Position numbers and translations under genes: made by a program. This document shows, piece by piece, positions 43,872-53,544 of a DNA stretch of 64,000 nt. How positions within the stretch are numbered: position 1 is the first letter of the stretch; each line of letters begins with the position of its first letter. The stretch is from Pedobacter sp. W3I1. GTDB lineage: Bacteria > Bacteroidota > Bacteroidia > Sphingobacteriales > Sphingobacteriaceae. The stretch covers positions 124,001 through 188,000 of the forward strand of contig NZ_JAUSXN010000001.1 of the NCBI RefSeq assembly GCF_030816015.1, in the 5' to 3' direction. Under the pieces are notes generated by a model. It saw only the letters and a program-made list of their open reading frames with translations, was not told the DNA's origin and searched no databases.

Positions 43872-44891
43872 TTGAAAAAGAAAACCACCATATACGATAT
43901 AGCGAAAGCGCTAAACATTACAGTATCAACTGTTTCCAGGGCGCTTAGTGGCTTCCCGGCAATAAGCGATACCACCAGAAAGGCTGTTGTGGAAATGGCT
44001 AAAAAACTAAACTATAGCCCGAATAAACTCGCATCTGCATTAAAATCTGGTAAAACGCATATTATTGGTGTAATTGTGCCAAGTGTACAGGCGCATTTCT
44101 TTGCCTCTATCATTCATTGTATAGAAGATGGCCTGAAGGACAGCGGCTACCGCGTTATTATCTACCAATCCAATGAATCTGTGGAGAATGAAATAAATGG
44201 CGTAAGAACTTTACTAGAAGCACAGGTAGATGGCATTATGGCTTCACTGTCTTTAGAAACAGAAGACGTTTCGCACTTTGCCGAAATTATCAAACAAAAC
44301 AAACCTCTTATATTATTCGACCGTGTCGATTTAGAATTAAAAGTGCCTACCATTACACTTGATGATTTCAAGGCAGGTTATATCGCTACGAAACATTTAA
44401 TTGATAAAGGGTATAAGAAAATTGCCTTTGTAACCACTGTTCATCAGATTAAAATATTTAACGATCGCCTAGAAGGATATAAAGCAGCACTTACTGATCA
44501 TCATCTCCCACTTATAGAAGAGCATATTATTTTTGGAGGTTTATCCATTAAAGACGGTCGCTTTGGTGCAGGCAAATTAATGCGCAGCAAAAACAAACCC
44601 GATGCTATTATTGCTGGTGATGATTTTACCGCCTTAGGCGTGATTAAAAAACTCAAAGAGATTGATGAAACGCCACCTGAAGTTGGTGTAATAGGCTTTG
44701 CGAATGAAGCATTCTCTGCCTACATTACACCCAACTTATCAACTATCGATCAGCATGCATCACAAATGGGCAAGGAATGTGCTAAAATGTTCCTAAAAAT
44801 GATTAACCAGGAAAGCCCATACGCCAATATGGAACATATTGTTCTTGACCCAGCTGTTGTAGAAAGAGAATCGACCAATAAAAAGGACTGA
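43872..44891 (+). CDS. LacI-family transcription regulator
   Basis: This 339-aa sugar-responsive regulator has the N-terminal LacI helix-turn-helix and hinge (TTIYDIAKALNITVSTVSRALSG, then YSPNKLASALKSGKTHIIGV) and a periplasmic-binding-protein-like sensor domain. Translation appears to start at TTG (43872), because the DNA-binding domain begins three codons later and no ATG lies nearby. The low-efficiency start could keep the protein scarce. It is 35 bp downstream of the NagX-like gene, in the same transcription unit, and likely controls the amino-sugar genes. The effector is unknown. Confidence 0.9.
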   Translation: MKKKTTIYDIAKALNITVSTVSRALSGFPAISDTTRKAVVEMAKKLNYSPNKLASALKSGKTHIIGVIVPSVQAHFFASIIHCIEDGLKDSGYRVIIYQSNESVENEINGVRTLLEAQVDGIMASLSLETEDVSHFAEIIKQNKPLILFDRVDLELKVPTITLDDFKAGYIATKHLIDKGYKKIAFVTTVHQIKIFNDRLEGYKAALTDHHLPLIEEHIIFGGLSIKDGRFGAGKLMRSKNKPDAIIAGDDFTALGVIKKLKEIDETPPEVGVIGFANEAFSAYITPNLSTIDQHASQMGKECAKMFLKMINQESPYANMEHIVLDPAVVERESTNKKD

Positions 44892-44900
44892 TACAGGCGC

Positions 44901-46445
44901 TTACTCTTTTGCTAAAGGAACTTCGATACCAACGGGGCCACTAGGTTCACTTTCATTTTTTAATCGATCTAGTGCAGTTACGAGATAGCTATACCGCTTT
45001 CCGCTTTCTATGCTGGTATCAATATATGAAAGATAATCTTCAAAGCTTATTTTAACAATATTCTTAGGATCGAGCACCGAAATTTTTTCGCCTTCATTAA
45101 ATCGGTAAATTACAAATCCTGAAGCTGTTTCTCCATCTTTTGCCTTTAACGGAAGTTGCCATTTTAAATGTACACCATCTTTTAGTGCATCAGCTGTTAA
45201 TGCCTGAGGCTCATTTGGCGGAACCTCATCCAGCCATGGCATTTGCGGCGGCAATGCAGGATACTTATAAAAATCATTCTTTAGCGAATCGCCAACAGCT
45301 TTTGCAACCGTACTCAACGATTTAGAACTAAAGAACACACTTCCCTGAATTCGGTTATTATTTCTGATATATCTAATCTGATTCGGAATTTCACTTAGAT
45401 TTTTCCATGCAGCTTCTGCCCTCGAATTTACCAGGTAGGCACCCTGCCCGATATAAACATGCCTGCCGAAGGTATTATTGCTCCACCAATCAACCAAAAT
45501 ACCATATGGTGCAACTCTTCTGGTAAACGTAAAATAGATCTGCGGGTTAATATAATCTACCCAACCTTCCCTTACCCATTTCCGGCTATCGGCAAAAAGC
45601 TCTGCATAATTGGATAAACCACTTGTAGCGGAACCTTCAGGATCTTCATACTTGTTTTTCCAGATGCCAAATGGGCTGATGCCAAATTTAACCCATTTCT
45701 TATAATGGTGAATACTATCATCTAACTGTTTAATCAGCAAATCAACATTATTGCGCCTCCAATCTTTAATATCAGAGATATTATTTGGGTATTTATAAAA
45801 AGTATTGCCATCGTTAATGGTCTGCCCTTCTACTTTATAAGGATAAAAATAATCGTCGAAGTGAATGCCGTCTACATCGTAGCCCTTCACTACATCTAAA
45901 ATTACCTGAACAATATACTCCCTAACATCTGGAATACCAGGATCAAACTGCTTTTTGCCGCCATAGGTAAAAAACCAATCAGGATGTTTACGATAAGCAT
46001 GGTTTTCACTCAAAACAGCCGTACTGCTCATACTGGCTCGATAAGGGTTAAACCAGGCATGAAGTTCCATTCCCCTGAAATGGGCTTCTTTAATGGCAAA
46101 GGCCAGAGGATCGTAACCAGGCGCTGGTGCCAAACCTTGTTTACCCATTAACCACTGGCTCCAGGGCTCTCTGGATTTTGCATAAAATGCATCGGCTGCG
46201 GGCCTAACCTGCAAAATAATAGCATTCATCCCCTGGTTTTTATGTCTTTCTAAAATACCAATTAGCTCCTGCTTTTGCTGATCAATGCTCAGGCCTGGCC
46301 GCGATGGCCAGTCTATATTGGTAACGGTTGCCACCCAAACACCTCTAAACTCCCTTTTTGGTGCAATTTTTGATAAAGGTTGTGCATTTAATATATAAGG
46401 TACTACAGTTAAAGATAAAAGTGCGTATAGGAAGTTTTTAAGCAT
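44901..46445 (-). CDS. GHL10 (DUF187, YngK/DigH-type) glycoside hydrolase
   Basis: The 514-aa secreted protein has a signal peptide ending LNAQ. The GHL10 barrel includes REFRGVWVATVTNIDWPS, INAIILQVRP-like residues (MNAIILQVRPAADAFY), ELHAWFNPYRAS and DGIHFDDYFYPY with the likely catalytic acids. Near the C-terminus (about 415-510) is a fibronectin type III-like domain (PQALTADALKDGVHLKWQLPL). The E. coli family member DigH (YddW) cuts peptidoglycan strands that lack stem peptides, so this could release wall sugars for anmK. That link is inferred. It is convergent with the LacI gene, the stops being 10 bp apart. Confidence 0.85.
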   Translation of the reverse strand: MLKNFLYALLSLTVVPYILNAQPLSKIAPKREFRGVWVATVTNIDWPSRPGLSIDQQKQELIGILERHKNQGMNAIILQVRPAADAFYAKSREPWSQWLMGKQGLAPAPGYDPLAFAIKEAHFRGMELHAWFNPYRASMSSTAVLSENHAYRKHPDWFFTYGGKKQFDPGIPDVREYIVQVILDVVKGYDVDGIHFDDYFYPYKVEGQTINDGNTFYKYPNNISDIKDWRRNNVDLLIKQLDDSIHHYKKWVKFGISPFGIWKNKYEDPEGSATSGLSNYAELFADSRKWVREGWVDYINPQIYFTFTRRVAPYGILVDWWSNNTFGRHVYIGQGAYLVNSRAEAAWKNLSEIPNQIRYIRNNNRIQGSVFFSSKSLSTVAKAVGDSLKNDFYKYPALPPQMPWLDEVPPNEPQALTADALKDGVHLKWQLPLKAKDGETASGFVIYRFNEGEKISVLDPKNIVKISFEDYLSYIDTSIESGKRYSYLVTALDRLKNESEPSGPVGIEVPLAKE

Positions 46446-46651
46446 TATTTCTGTCTTATTTTTTATTCAGGTTGTGTGTTTGTGTTGATTTGAGTACAAA
46501 TTAACATCAGCAATTAAACGATTTTTTTTAAAAACTCTTATAGTTTATTAAAAATTTTAATTTGTGCCCTGCTAAAATTAATTGTGTACACCCATTTACC
46601 TATGGAGAACAAAAGTATATTAATTTACAGAAGATACAGCGTTATTAAAAA

Positions 46652-47554
46652 ATGGAACCACAAAAGATTAATAAGGGTGATAGAAACAAAATTTACTTCC
46701 TGGTCATCGTTATTGCAGCTTTAATCGGCACAAATGCTTTCCTGTTTTTTAAAGATCGAAAGCAGAGCGAAAGGTTTGTAACCGTTAGCACAGAAAAGGA
46801 TAAACTACGACTCGAGGTAGAAAAGATTGAGGTTGAGCTGGATAAGGTTAATGCTTTAAACTTAGATTTAAACGACAAGCTTGTTGAAGAGCAAAAACAA
46901 GCCCGCGTGAAAATTGAAGAACTTAAAACTGCTTTAGAAAAAAACCAGATTACTCAAGGCGAACTCGACAAAGCCAATGCACAAATTAATGAACTGAAAA
47001 CATTTGTAAAAAACTACAATGATCAGATTATTCAGCTGCAGAAAGACAATATTTTTCTAAAAAATAGTCGTGATAGCTTACAGAATACCCTAAGAAACAT
47101 CAGTAATAAGGCATCGAATTTAGAGAATGAAAATTCTAGCTTAAATGCGAAAGTTAAAACAGCCGCAGCATTAAAACTTCAAACCGCCGAAATTATCGCT
47201 TTCAGAACAAAATCCAGTGGTAAAAAAGTTGAAGTAACCAGATCATCAACGGCAGAAAAACTAAGCGTCCGCTTTAATATTATCCCTAACCAATTAGCAG
47301 AAAAAGGCCATCACAACATTTATCTTCGGGTATTCGATCCGGCAGGGAATCTACTTGCAGACGAGGGAAACCATTTTGAAGCCGATGGGCAGGACATGCA
47401 GTTCAGCCATTCTATTTTTATCAACTACAATAACGATGACAGCACCTATGTTATCGATTGGACTAATCCTAAACCTTTCATAAAAGGTATTTACACTGTA
47501 ATTTTATATGCTGATGGCAATACCATGGGCAAGGCTCAAGTAGAATTGAGATAA
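46652..47554 (+). CDS. Membrane-anchored coiled-coil protein, unknown function
   Basis: The 300-aa protein has one N-terminal transmembrane helix (about 14-33, IYFLVIVIAALIGTNAFLFF). A long heptad-rich coiled coil (about 45-165) with runs of Glu, Lys and Leu follows. A globular C-terminal part (~180-300) contains beta-type segments such as GHHNIYLRVFDPAGNLLADEG. I do not recognise a named family. The shape suggests a periplasmic protein reaching away from the inner membrane. It stands between the divergent GHL10 gene and the convergent kinase, with no operon partner. Confidence 0.75.
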   Translation: MEPQKINKGDRNKIYFLVIVIAALIGTNAFLFFKDRKQSERFVTVSTEKDKLRLEVEKIEVELDKVNALNLDLNDKLVEEQKQARVKIEELKTALEKNQITQGELDKANAQINELKTFVKNYNDQIIQLQKDNIFLKNSRDSLQNTLRNISNKASNLENENSSLNAKVKTAAALKLQTAEIIAFRTKSSGKKVEVTRSSTAEKLSVRFNIIPNQLAEKGHHNIYLRVFDPAGNLLADEGNHFEADGQDMQFSHSIFINYNNDDSTYVIDWTNPKPFIKGIYTVILYADGNTMGKAQVELR

Positions 47555-47587
47555 AATTAACACCACTCATTAACCAACCACATTTTT

Positions 47588-50500
47588 TTATTTAGCTAAA
47601 GGGAAATTCAAATAGAAAGTAGTCCCTAAGCCGGTAATGGAAGTGAATTTAACTGATCCGCCTGCATTTTCTACCGCTTGTTTTACAAAGGCAAGGCCAA
47701 GTCCTGTCCCTGATGTTTTGGTCGTAAAATTCGGTACAAATATCTTATCATGCAGCGTTGGGGGAATGCCCTTACCATTATCTTTGATCTCGATATAAGC
47801 ATTTTGTGGATCAACATAAACAATAATGGTTATACAACATAAAGTTTCCTCATCTATAGCTTCTATCGCGTTTTTAAGCAGGTTATTGAATGTTCTTAAC
47901 AGCTGATCATGATCGGCCATGATTTCAATGTCCTTCCCACTCTTGTTTAGCACATCTATGGTAACGTTTTCGGTGCTTTTAAATACCTCTCTTGCCTGCT
48001 CAATAATTGGCAATAAGGAAAGTCGCTCCAAATTCGTATCAGGCATTTTGGCAAAATTTGAAAATTCAGATGCAATTTTTGAAAGACTATCAATCTGCTC
48101 TATAAACGATTTGCTAAACTTATTAAACTTCAGCTCGAAATTCGGATCCTTCTCCCTCCACGATTTCTCTAACAACTGAACACCTAATTTTAAAGGCGTT
48201 AGCGGATTCTTGATTTCGTGAGCGACCTGTTTCGCCATTTCGCGCCAGGCACTCTCCCGTTCCGATCTGGCCAGTTTAATTGCACTATCTTCCAAGGCCG
48301 CAATCATATGATTATACTCCTTAATTAAAGAGCCGATCTCATCATGCCTACGCCATACAATAGGCTCGTTCTTTTGCCCGATTTTCGTTTTACTAATACT
48401 TTCCTGAATAAAGGTTAAAGGGCTGGTAATCTGATTGGCCAAAAATACAGCCAATACCCCAATAGCCACAAATACCAGGGCATAAAGATTAATCAGGTTA
48501 CTTACAAAAAGCGCCAGTTTATCGGTATATTCTTCTTCGGTAGAGTAATTTGGCAAGCCGATATAGGCAATTGTTTTATTTTGTGCATTCCTGATAGGGG
48601 CATATGCAGCAGCATAAGTTAAACTGCCTATTTTCTCCTCTGGATTGATAAATTCTGATCGATGCAAACCTCCTAAAGAAGCAAAGGCAGATGGTCCCAT
48701 CTTTTTACCGATAATTTTATAATTATAGAGTTTTGGATAGGTCGTCATGATCAGGTTGCCACTCAGGTCATATAAATTTAAATCGGCATTATTGATATCG
48801 GCAAAATTGTTAAAATCTGCTGCGGTGTTCTCGTCGTTTGCAATAATGCCATTACTAAAAATCTGCTTTTCAAAATTCTGCTGAACCTTCCTTATCTTAT
48901 CTTTCAATATAGCACCCTGCTGCCCCAGGTACTCATTGTTCATGTAATAGTAAGTTCCCCAACCTACTATAACCAGCGTGGCCACAACGGCTAATACAAT
49001 AGAAACCTGGATCCTGGTTTTGTACAAAATCTTATTGGCATTAATCATTAAAGACCTGTTGATACTAAACCAGCCTACTTTATCATCGTCAAGGTTTTTG
49101 ATTAACCATATTAAACCATAAAGCAACAAGGAGAAGATGATAAATATCAGGAAGAAAAACGATAGCGCTGCTAAACGTTCCACATAATCTACCTTCTCTT
49201 TGCTAATAACAACCATTTTGCTATCAGTAGGTTTATAAATTAAATGGCTGTAATGAAGTTTATCATCATTACTGATTATAAAATCATCTTTTTTACCCTT
49301 AAATACACTCCCATCTAAAGGATATGTATAATTTCCAGATTGATTAAGCAATTTATTATTGCTGTACAAGGCAATAGAATAACCTTTAAAATCTTCATCT
49401 TTGATCAATTTTTGATCTCCCAAAAGATCGGGTAGCCGATTGTTGTAATTATATGGCTTCGACCGGAGTTCGATAACAAGTGTTCCTAATAAACTGCCAT
49501 TATCTACAACGGAGATGATGCCAAAGTAATCCTGATAACCAAATGTATTGTTAACCTGATAAAAAAAGTTAGATCCGTCAATTTTAACAGACCCGGCCTC
49601 AACCAGGTTTTTATATTTATCAATCGGTGGTGTATCAGAATTTTCTATCGCAGCACCCAATCTATCATATGGATAGATCTGATAATCATATCGGTTTAAA
49701 TAACCATCTAAATAATCTTTAATATGATTTTTGAGTACAGCATAACTGCCTTTTCGGTTTTGACTAAAATAGCTTGTCAGAAAATTATCTTTAATAATTT
49801 CATTGCCCAAAGTACCTAAAGCAATAATTGCATTCGGATCTTCTGATGATTGCACTTTTCTGGCCAAAGGCTCGCGTAAACTTCTTTCTTTAATATCTTT
49901 ATACTTGGTGTATTTAATAGAAGTATTAAAAGCCAGGCAGAAAAATACGATGGCAAACATACCGATTGAAAAGTTCTTCTCTTTTAAATAAACAGCCCGC
50001 GCCACAATAAATAATACAAGGGCAAAAACGATAAAAAAGGCATTAAAATCTACCACTAGCTTATAGATAAAAACACCTGCAAAGCCAATTAAAAAAATAA
50101 TCACCCGCTCTTTATTGCTTACATTTAACTGGCTGCTTACCGTTGCCGAAACAACAGTTATCAGGTAAATCTGAAACCAGGCCAAACATAAAATCACAAT
50201 ACCCACCCAGCTGGTTCCGCTGAGTTTAAGGATATTTACGATATCGAAATTAATTTTTGAGTTAAAAATCAATCCGAAGAAAATGTCATCAGTATCCCAG
50301 ACTATCCGACCTATCAACACCATTAATCCTGCCTGAATAACAACTCCAATTACTTTACTCCGCTTAATCCAACCCGGAAACTTATACTGTTCCTTATGGT
50401 TATACATAAATAAGAGTAACCAGGTTAATGCAATTACATTTAACAGAAAATCGCCTAACGAAGGCATCAGGAAATTATCGGCATATATTCGCGGATCAAA

Positions 50501-51322
50501 GAGATCTAAGGTAAACCTGTGGTTAAACCAACCGTAATATAAATCTGTTAACCGAAAGGTTAAGAAAAAAAACAATAGCAAAAAAGTACCCCAGGCAATA
50601 TGTCCACGCCTGGCAATAAACGAACTTAAGGAGTTAAAAAACATGCAGATGCATAACATGCCCGCAACAAACAACCATAATTGTGTGCCTGAATAGTGGG
50701 TTTCTGCATACCCTGGTTTAACTTTAAGCCCGAATAAAAACTTATTATCTGAACTTTTTATTACATACACATCCTTATCGGTAAAAGATGCAAACGTTAA
50801 TATTTTGGTAGTTGATAAAATTGGATCAATATCATTTTTAAAATACTTTGTTTCTTTAAAAGGATATTGAGATTGAATGGTGATTAAGAAAATAAAGCTG
50901 AAATTACCCTGGGTACTTTTAATCACCTCGTACCAGCCGTTATAAAAAAACAAAACCGAACTCCCCTCTTTTATTGTAGTTGGATCTATTTCGGCAACTT
51001 TATAGGTGCTCCAAAACTTAAGGTGGTTATTTTGATAGGTTAACAGGTTTATGCCACTGTTTTTGCGGAAGGTATTGATAAAATCTATCGCATTTTGTGG
51101 GTTGAGGTGGAACTGTTTTGCCCTGGCAACCTGATTTTTATCAGCCAAAAAGCTTTTCACCGTTTTTTCTTTAATCAAAAGGTTCTGTTGAATTTCTTCG
51201 GCATCATGCTCCAGGAGTTCGCTTTTGGTTGTAAACCGACTCAACGAAATAGAAGTTGCAATGAGACAACAGCCCAAAACAAGCAATAGAAATCTTATTT
51301 TTACACCAAAGCTCATTTTCAT
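47588..51322 (-). CDS. Very large membrane sensor histidine kinase, NtrY-like C-terminus
   Basis: At 1244 aa it is about twice the usual kinase length. It has an N-terminal transmembrane helix, an extracellular domain (about 30-210), then a cluster of six to eight hydrophobic helices (~215-465). A second soluble region, another helix pair, and a second periplasmic domain (~815-955) follow. A HAMP domain comes next (ITSPLTFIQESI, HDEIGSLIKEYNHMI). The kinase core has His1035 in QVAHEIKNPLTPLKL, an N-box (NLLKNAIEAID) and G-boxes (DNGKGIP, GTGLGLAF). The core resembles NtrY/AtoS-type sensors. No response regulator gene is adjacent. A terminator separates it from fabD. Confidence 0.9.
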   Translation of the reverse strand: MKMSFGVKIRFLLLVLGCCLIATSISLSRFTTKSELLEHDAEEIQQNLLIKEKTVKSFLADKNQVARAKQFHLNPQNAIDFINTFRKNSGINLLTYQNNHLKFWSTYKVAEIDPTTIKEGSSVLFFYNGWYEVIKSTQGNFSFIFLITIQSQYPFKETKYFKNDIDPILSTTKILTFASFTDKDVYVIKSSDNKFLFGLKVKPGYAETHYSGTQLWLFVAGMLCICMFFNSLSSFIARRGHIAWGTFLLLFFFLTFRLTDLYYGWFNHRFTLDLFDPRIYADNFLMPSLGDFLLNVIALTWLLLFMYNHKEQYKFPGWIKRSKVIGVVIQAGLMVLIGRIVWDTDDIFFGLIFNSKINFDIVNILKLSGTSWVGIVILCLAWFQIYLITVVSATVSSQLNVSNKERVIIFLIGFAGVFIYKLVVDFNAFFIVFALVLFIVARAVYLKEKNFSIGMFAIVFFCLAFNTSIKYTKYKDIKERSLREPLARKVQSSEDPNAIIALGTLGNEIIKDNFLTSYFSQNRKGSYAVLKNHIKDYLDGYLNRYDYQIYPYDRLGAAIENSDTPPIDKYKNLVEAGSVKIDGSNFFYQVNNTFGYQDYFGIISVVDNGSLLGTLVIELRSKPYNYNNRLPDLLGDQKLIKDEDFKGYSIALYSNNKLLNQSGNYTYPLDGSVFKGKKDDFIISNDDKLHYSHLIYKPTDSKMVVISKEKVDYVERLAALSFFFLIFIIFSLLLYGLIWLIKNLDDDKVGWFSINRSLMINANKILYKTRIQVSIVLAVVATLVIVGWGTYYYMNNEYLGQQGAILKDKIRKVQQNFEKQIFSNGIIANDENTAADFNNFADINNADLNLYDLSGNLIMTTYPKLYNYKIIGKKMGPSAFASLGGLHRSEFINPEEKIGSLTYAAAYAPIRNAQNKTIAYIGLPNYSTEEEYTDKLALFVSNLINLYALVFVAIGVLAVFLANQITSPLTFIQESISKTKIGQKNEPIVWRRHDEIGSLIKEYNHMIAALEDSAIKLARSERESAWREMAKQVAHEIKNPLTPLKLGVQLLEKSWREKDPNFELKFNKFSKSFIEQIDSLSKIASEFSNFAKMPDTNLERLSLLPIIEQAREVFKSTENVTIDVLNKSGKDIEIMADHDQLLRTFNNLLKNAIEAIDEETLCCITIIVYVDPQNAYIEIKDNGKGIPPTLHDKIFVPNFTTKTSGTGLGLAFVKQAVENAGGSVKFTSITGLGTTFYLNFPLAK

Positions 51323-51355
51323 CTACGGATAAAGATATTAAATATTGATAAAAAA

Positions 51356-51386
51356 CAACGCCATAAACTTTGAGTTTATGGCGTTG
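51356..51386 (-). terminator. Terminator of the PTPS-folE-fabD operon
   Basis: A perfect 14-bp stem (51356-51369 with 51373-51386) with a 3-nt loop is followed on the minus strand by a T run. It lies 25 bp after the fabD stop. Confidence 0.92.
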
Positions 51387-51410
51387 GCACTTATATTCTA
51401 TTTGAATAAA

Positions 51411-52292
51411 TTAAGCTATCGCAGCACTACTGGTTTGTACTTCGCGGTTTACCTTTTTAACCAATCCTTGTAACACATTACCTGGGCCAACTTCTACAAA
51501 TTCAGTTGCACCGTCGGCAAGCATGTTACCTACTGTTTGTGTCCAACGTACAGCACCCGTTAATTGTTTAATTAAATTGCCTTTAATTTCAGTTGGGTCT
51601 GTATACGGCTTAGCATCAACATTTTGATAAACGGGGCAAATTGGTGCAGAGATAGAAGTAGCCTCTATAGCGGCCTGTAATTCAATTTTTGCAGGTTCCA
51701 TTAAAGGAGAGTGGAATGCACCGCCCACATTTAATTTTAAAGCCCTTTTAGCTCCTGCTTCTGTTAATTTAGCACAAGCCAAGTCAATCCCTTCTATGCT
51801 GCCCGAAATGACCAATTGCCCAGGGCAATTATAATTTGCAGGAACTACCACAGCATCAATTTCAGCGCATATTTCCTCAACCACATCATCAGCTAAACCT
51901 AAAATAGCAGCCATTGTTGATGGTTGCGCCTCGCAAGCCTTTTGCATCGCATTTGCACGGGCAATAACCAGTTTTAATCCATCTTCAAAGCTTAATGCAT
52001 TTGCTGCAACTAAAGCCGAAAATTCACCTAAAGAATGGCCTGCAACCATATCTGGCTTAAAATCATCGCCTAACACTTTCGCTAAAATAACCGAATGTAA
52101 AAAGATTGCTGGTTGGGTTACATTGGTTTGTTTTAGCTCTTCATCTGTTCCGCTGAACATAATATCACTAATGCGGAAACCAATAATCTCGTTAGCCTGT
52201 TCAAATAATGCTGCAGCTTTTGGGTGCTCATAAAGATCTTTACCCATACCTACAAACTGTGCTCCCTGTCCGGGAAAAATATATGCTTTCAT
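51411..52292 (-). CDS. fabD: Malonyl-CoA:ACP transacylase
   Basis: FabD moves the malonyl group from CoA to acyl carrier protein, giving the extender unit for fatty acid synthesis in the cytoplasm. The 293-aa protein has PGQGAQFVGMG at the N-terminus, the nucleophile Ser87 in GHSLGE, Arg112 in ARANAMQ, and His194 in GGAFHSPLM. All residues of the active site are present. The last gene of a compact minus-strand operon, it lies 81 bp after folE and is closed by a strong terminator. The start MKAYIFPGQG is the family norm. Confidence 0.97.
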   Translation of the reverse strand: MKAYIFPGQGAQFVGMGKDLYEHPKAAALFEQANEIIGFRISDIMFSGTDEELKQTNVTQPAIFLHSVILAKVLGDDFKPDMVAGHSLGEFSALVAANALSFEDGLKLVIARANAMQKACEAQPSTMAAILGLADDVVEEICAEIDAVVVPANYNCPGQLVISGSIEGIDLACAKLTEAGAKRALKLNVGGAFHSPLMEPAKIELQAAIEATSISAPICPVYQNVDAKPYTDPTEIKGNLIKQLTGAVRWTQTVGNMLADGATEFVEVGPGNVLQGLVKKVNREVQTSSAAIA

Positions 52293-52373
52293 TATAATTA
52301 GTTTGGCGTATCGCGTTTGGCGTTTTTTATCTATTGCCTTATCTTGATACTTATTACTTTCTACTAAATACTA

Positions 52374-53009
52374 TTAATCTAAACTTGCGGTAATTAACCT
52401 TAAAAACTCGGCTCTTGTTTTATCGTTACTTAAAAAAGTTCCTGTAAAGGCTGATGTTGTGGTTACCGAATTCTGCTTTTGTACGCCACGCATAGACATG
52501 CATAAGTGTCTGCATTCTATCACCACCGCAACACCCATTGGGCTAAGGGTATTTTGAATACAATCTCTAATTTCGTTCGTTAAACGTTCCTGTACCTGTA
52601 AACGGCGGGCAAAAGCATCAACGACACGTGGAATTTTACTTAAACCAACAATGTGCCCGTTAGGAATATAAGCAATATGTGCTTTACCGAAAAATGGCAA
52701 CATATGGTGTTCGCACATCGAATACACTTCAATATCCTTAACCACAACCATTTGACTATAATCCTCTTCAAACATGGCACTCTTCAGAATTTCATCAGGT
52801 TTTAAATCGTAACCATGTGTTAAATACTGCAGCGCTTTAGCCACGCGTTCAGGTGTTTTTAGTAAACCTTCGCGTTCGGGATTTTCGCCCAACTGGCCAA
52901 GAATATCTCTATAATGTGTAGCTACAGCTTCAATTTTATCTTCGTTGTAACGGTCTATTTTTACATAACCATCTATCGATTCGCCTTTCAATACGTCTTT
53001 ATTGCTCAT
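52374..53009 (-). CDS. folE: GTP cyclohydrolase I
   Basis: FolE turns GTP into 7,8-dihydroneopterin triphosphate, the entry to folate, tetrahydrobiopterin and deazaguanine routes. The 211-aa type IA enzyme has zinc ligands Cys99 and His102 in MCEHHMLPF and Cys170 in [33 protein letters not shown] and the final TRAEFLRLI are conserved. It begins 12 bp after the PTPS-family gene, so the two are surely one transcript. The pairing suggests flow to tetrahydrobiopterin or to queuosine rather than only to folate, as inference. Confidence 0.97.
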   Translation of the reverse strand: MSNKDVLKGESIDGYVKIDRYNEDKIEAVATHYRDILGQLGENPEREGLLKTPERVAKALQYLTHGYDLKPDEILKSAMFEEDYSQMVVVKDIEVYSMCEHHMLPFFGKAHIAYIPNGHIVGLSKIPRVVDAFARRLQVQERLTNEIRDCIQNTLSPMGVAVVIECRHLCMSMRGVQKQNSVTTTSAFTGTFLSNDKTRAEFLRLITASLD

Positions 53010-53021
53010 TAATTCAGGTTT

Positions 53022-53432
53022 TTAACCAAAGTATTCAACAAAATTATTTTCGGTTTCGTATATTTTTACGCAATGTAAAACTGCACCGCTCTCTGCAATC
53101 GGTGCCCATAATTGTTTCCAGATTTCTATGGCCAGATTTTCAGTTGAAGCCAATTTCCCTTTCATAAAATCTACATCAAGATTTAAATTTTTATGATCAA
53201 CCTTATCTACCACATAGTCATTCATTACGTCTTTCAGCCATTTCAAATCAACCAGAAAACCTGTTTCCGGATTAACTTCGCCTTTAACTGTAACATACAA
53301 CCAATAGTTATGGCCATGCCAATTGGGGTTGGCACATTTGCCATAAACTTCATTGTTTTTATCATCATCCCAATCGATACGGGCCAATTTGTGCGCCGCA
53401 TTAAATGATGCTTTTCTCGTTATGTAAATCAT
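53022..53432 (-). CDS. 6-pyruvoyl-tetrahydropterin synthase / QueD family
   Basis: The enzyme acts on dihydroneopterin triphosphate, the product of the next gene folE. The 136-aa protein has zinc ligands His14 (FNAAHKL), His39 and His41 (NWHGHNY), the catalytic Cys33 in GKCANPNWHGH, and Asp79-His80 in VDHKNLN. The loop and DHKNLN sequence are closer to the classical PTPS pattern than to many QueD sequences. Whether it makes 6-pyruvoyl-tetrahydropterin or 6-carboxy-tetrahydropterin cannot be settled here. It is first in the operon PTPS-folE-fabD, with the ATG start at 53432. Confidence 0.88.
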   Translation of the reverse strand: MIYITRKASFNAAHKLARIDWDDDKNNEVYGKCANPNWHGHNYWLYVTVKGEVNPETGFLVDLKWLKDVMNDYVVDKVDHKNLNLDVDFMKGKLASTENLAIEIWKQLWAPIAESGAVLHCVKIYETENNFVEYFG

Positions 53433-53544
53433 TACTATAAAATAAAATGCAAATATACAGATAAAGGTTCAAGCTTAAAGACTAAAGACCAAAGCTTACA
53501 TCAAACCTAAAATTTTAATGAAAACAATCTGCTAACTTTACTTT

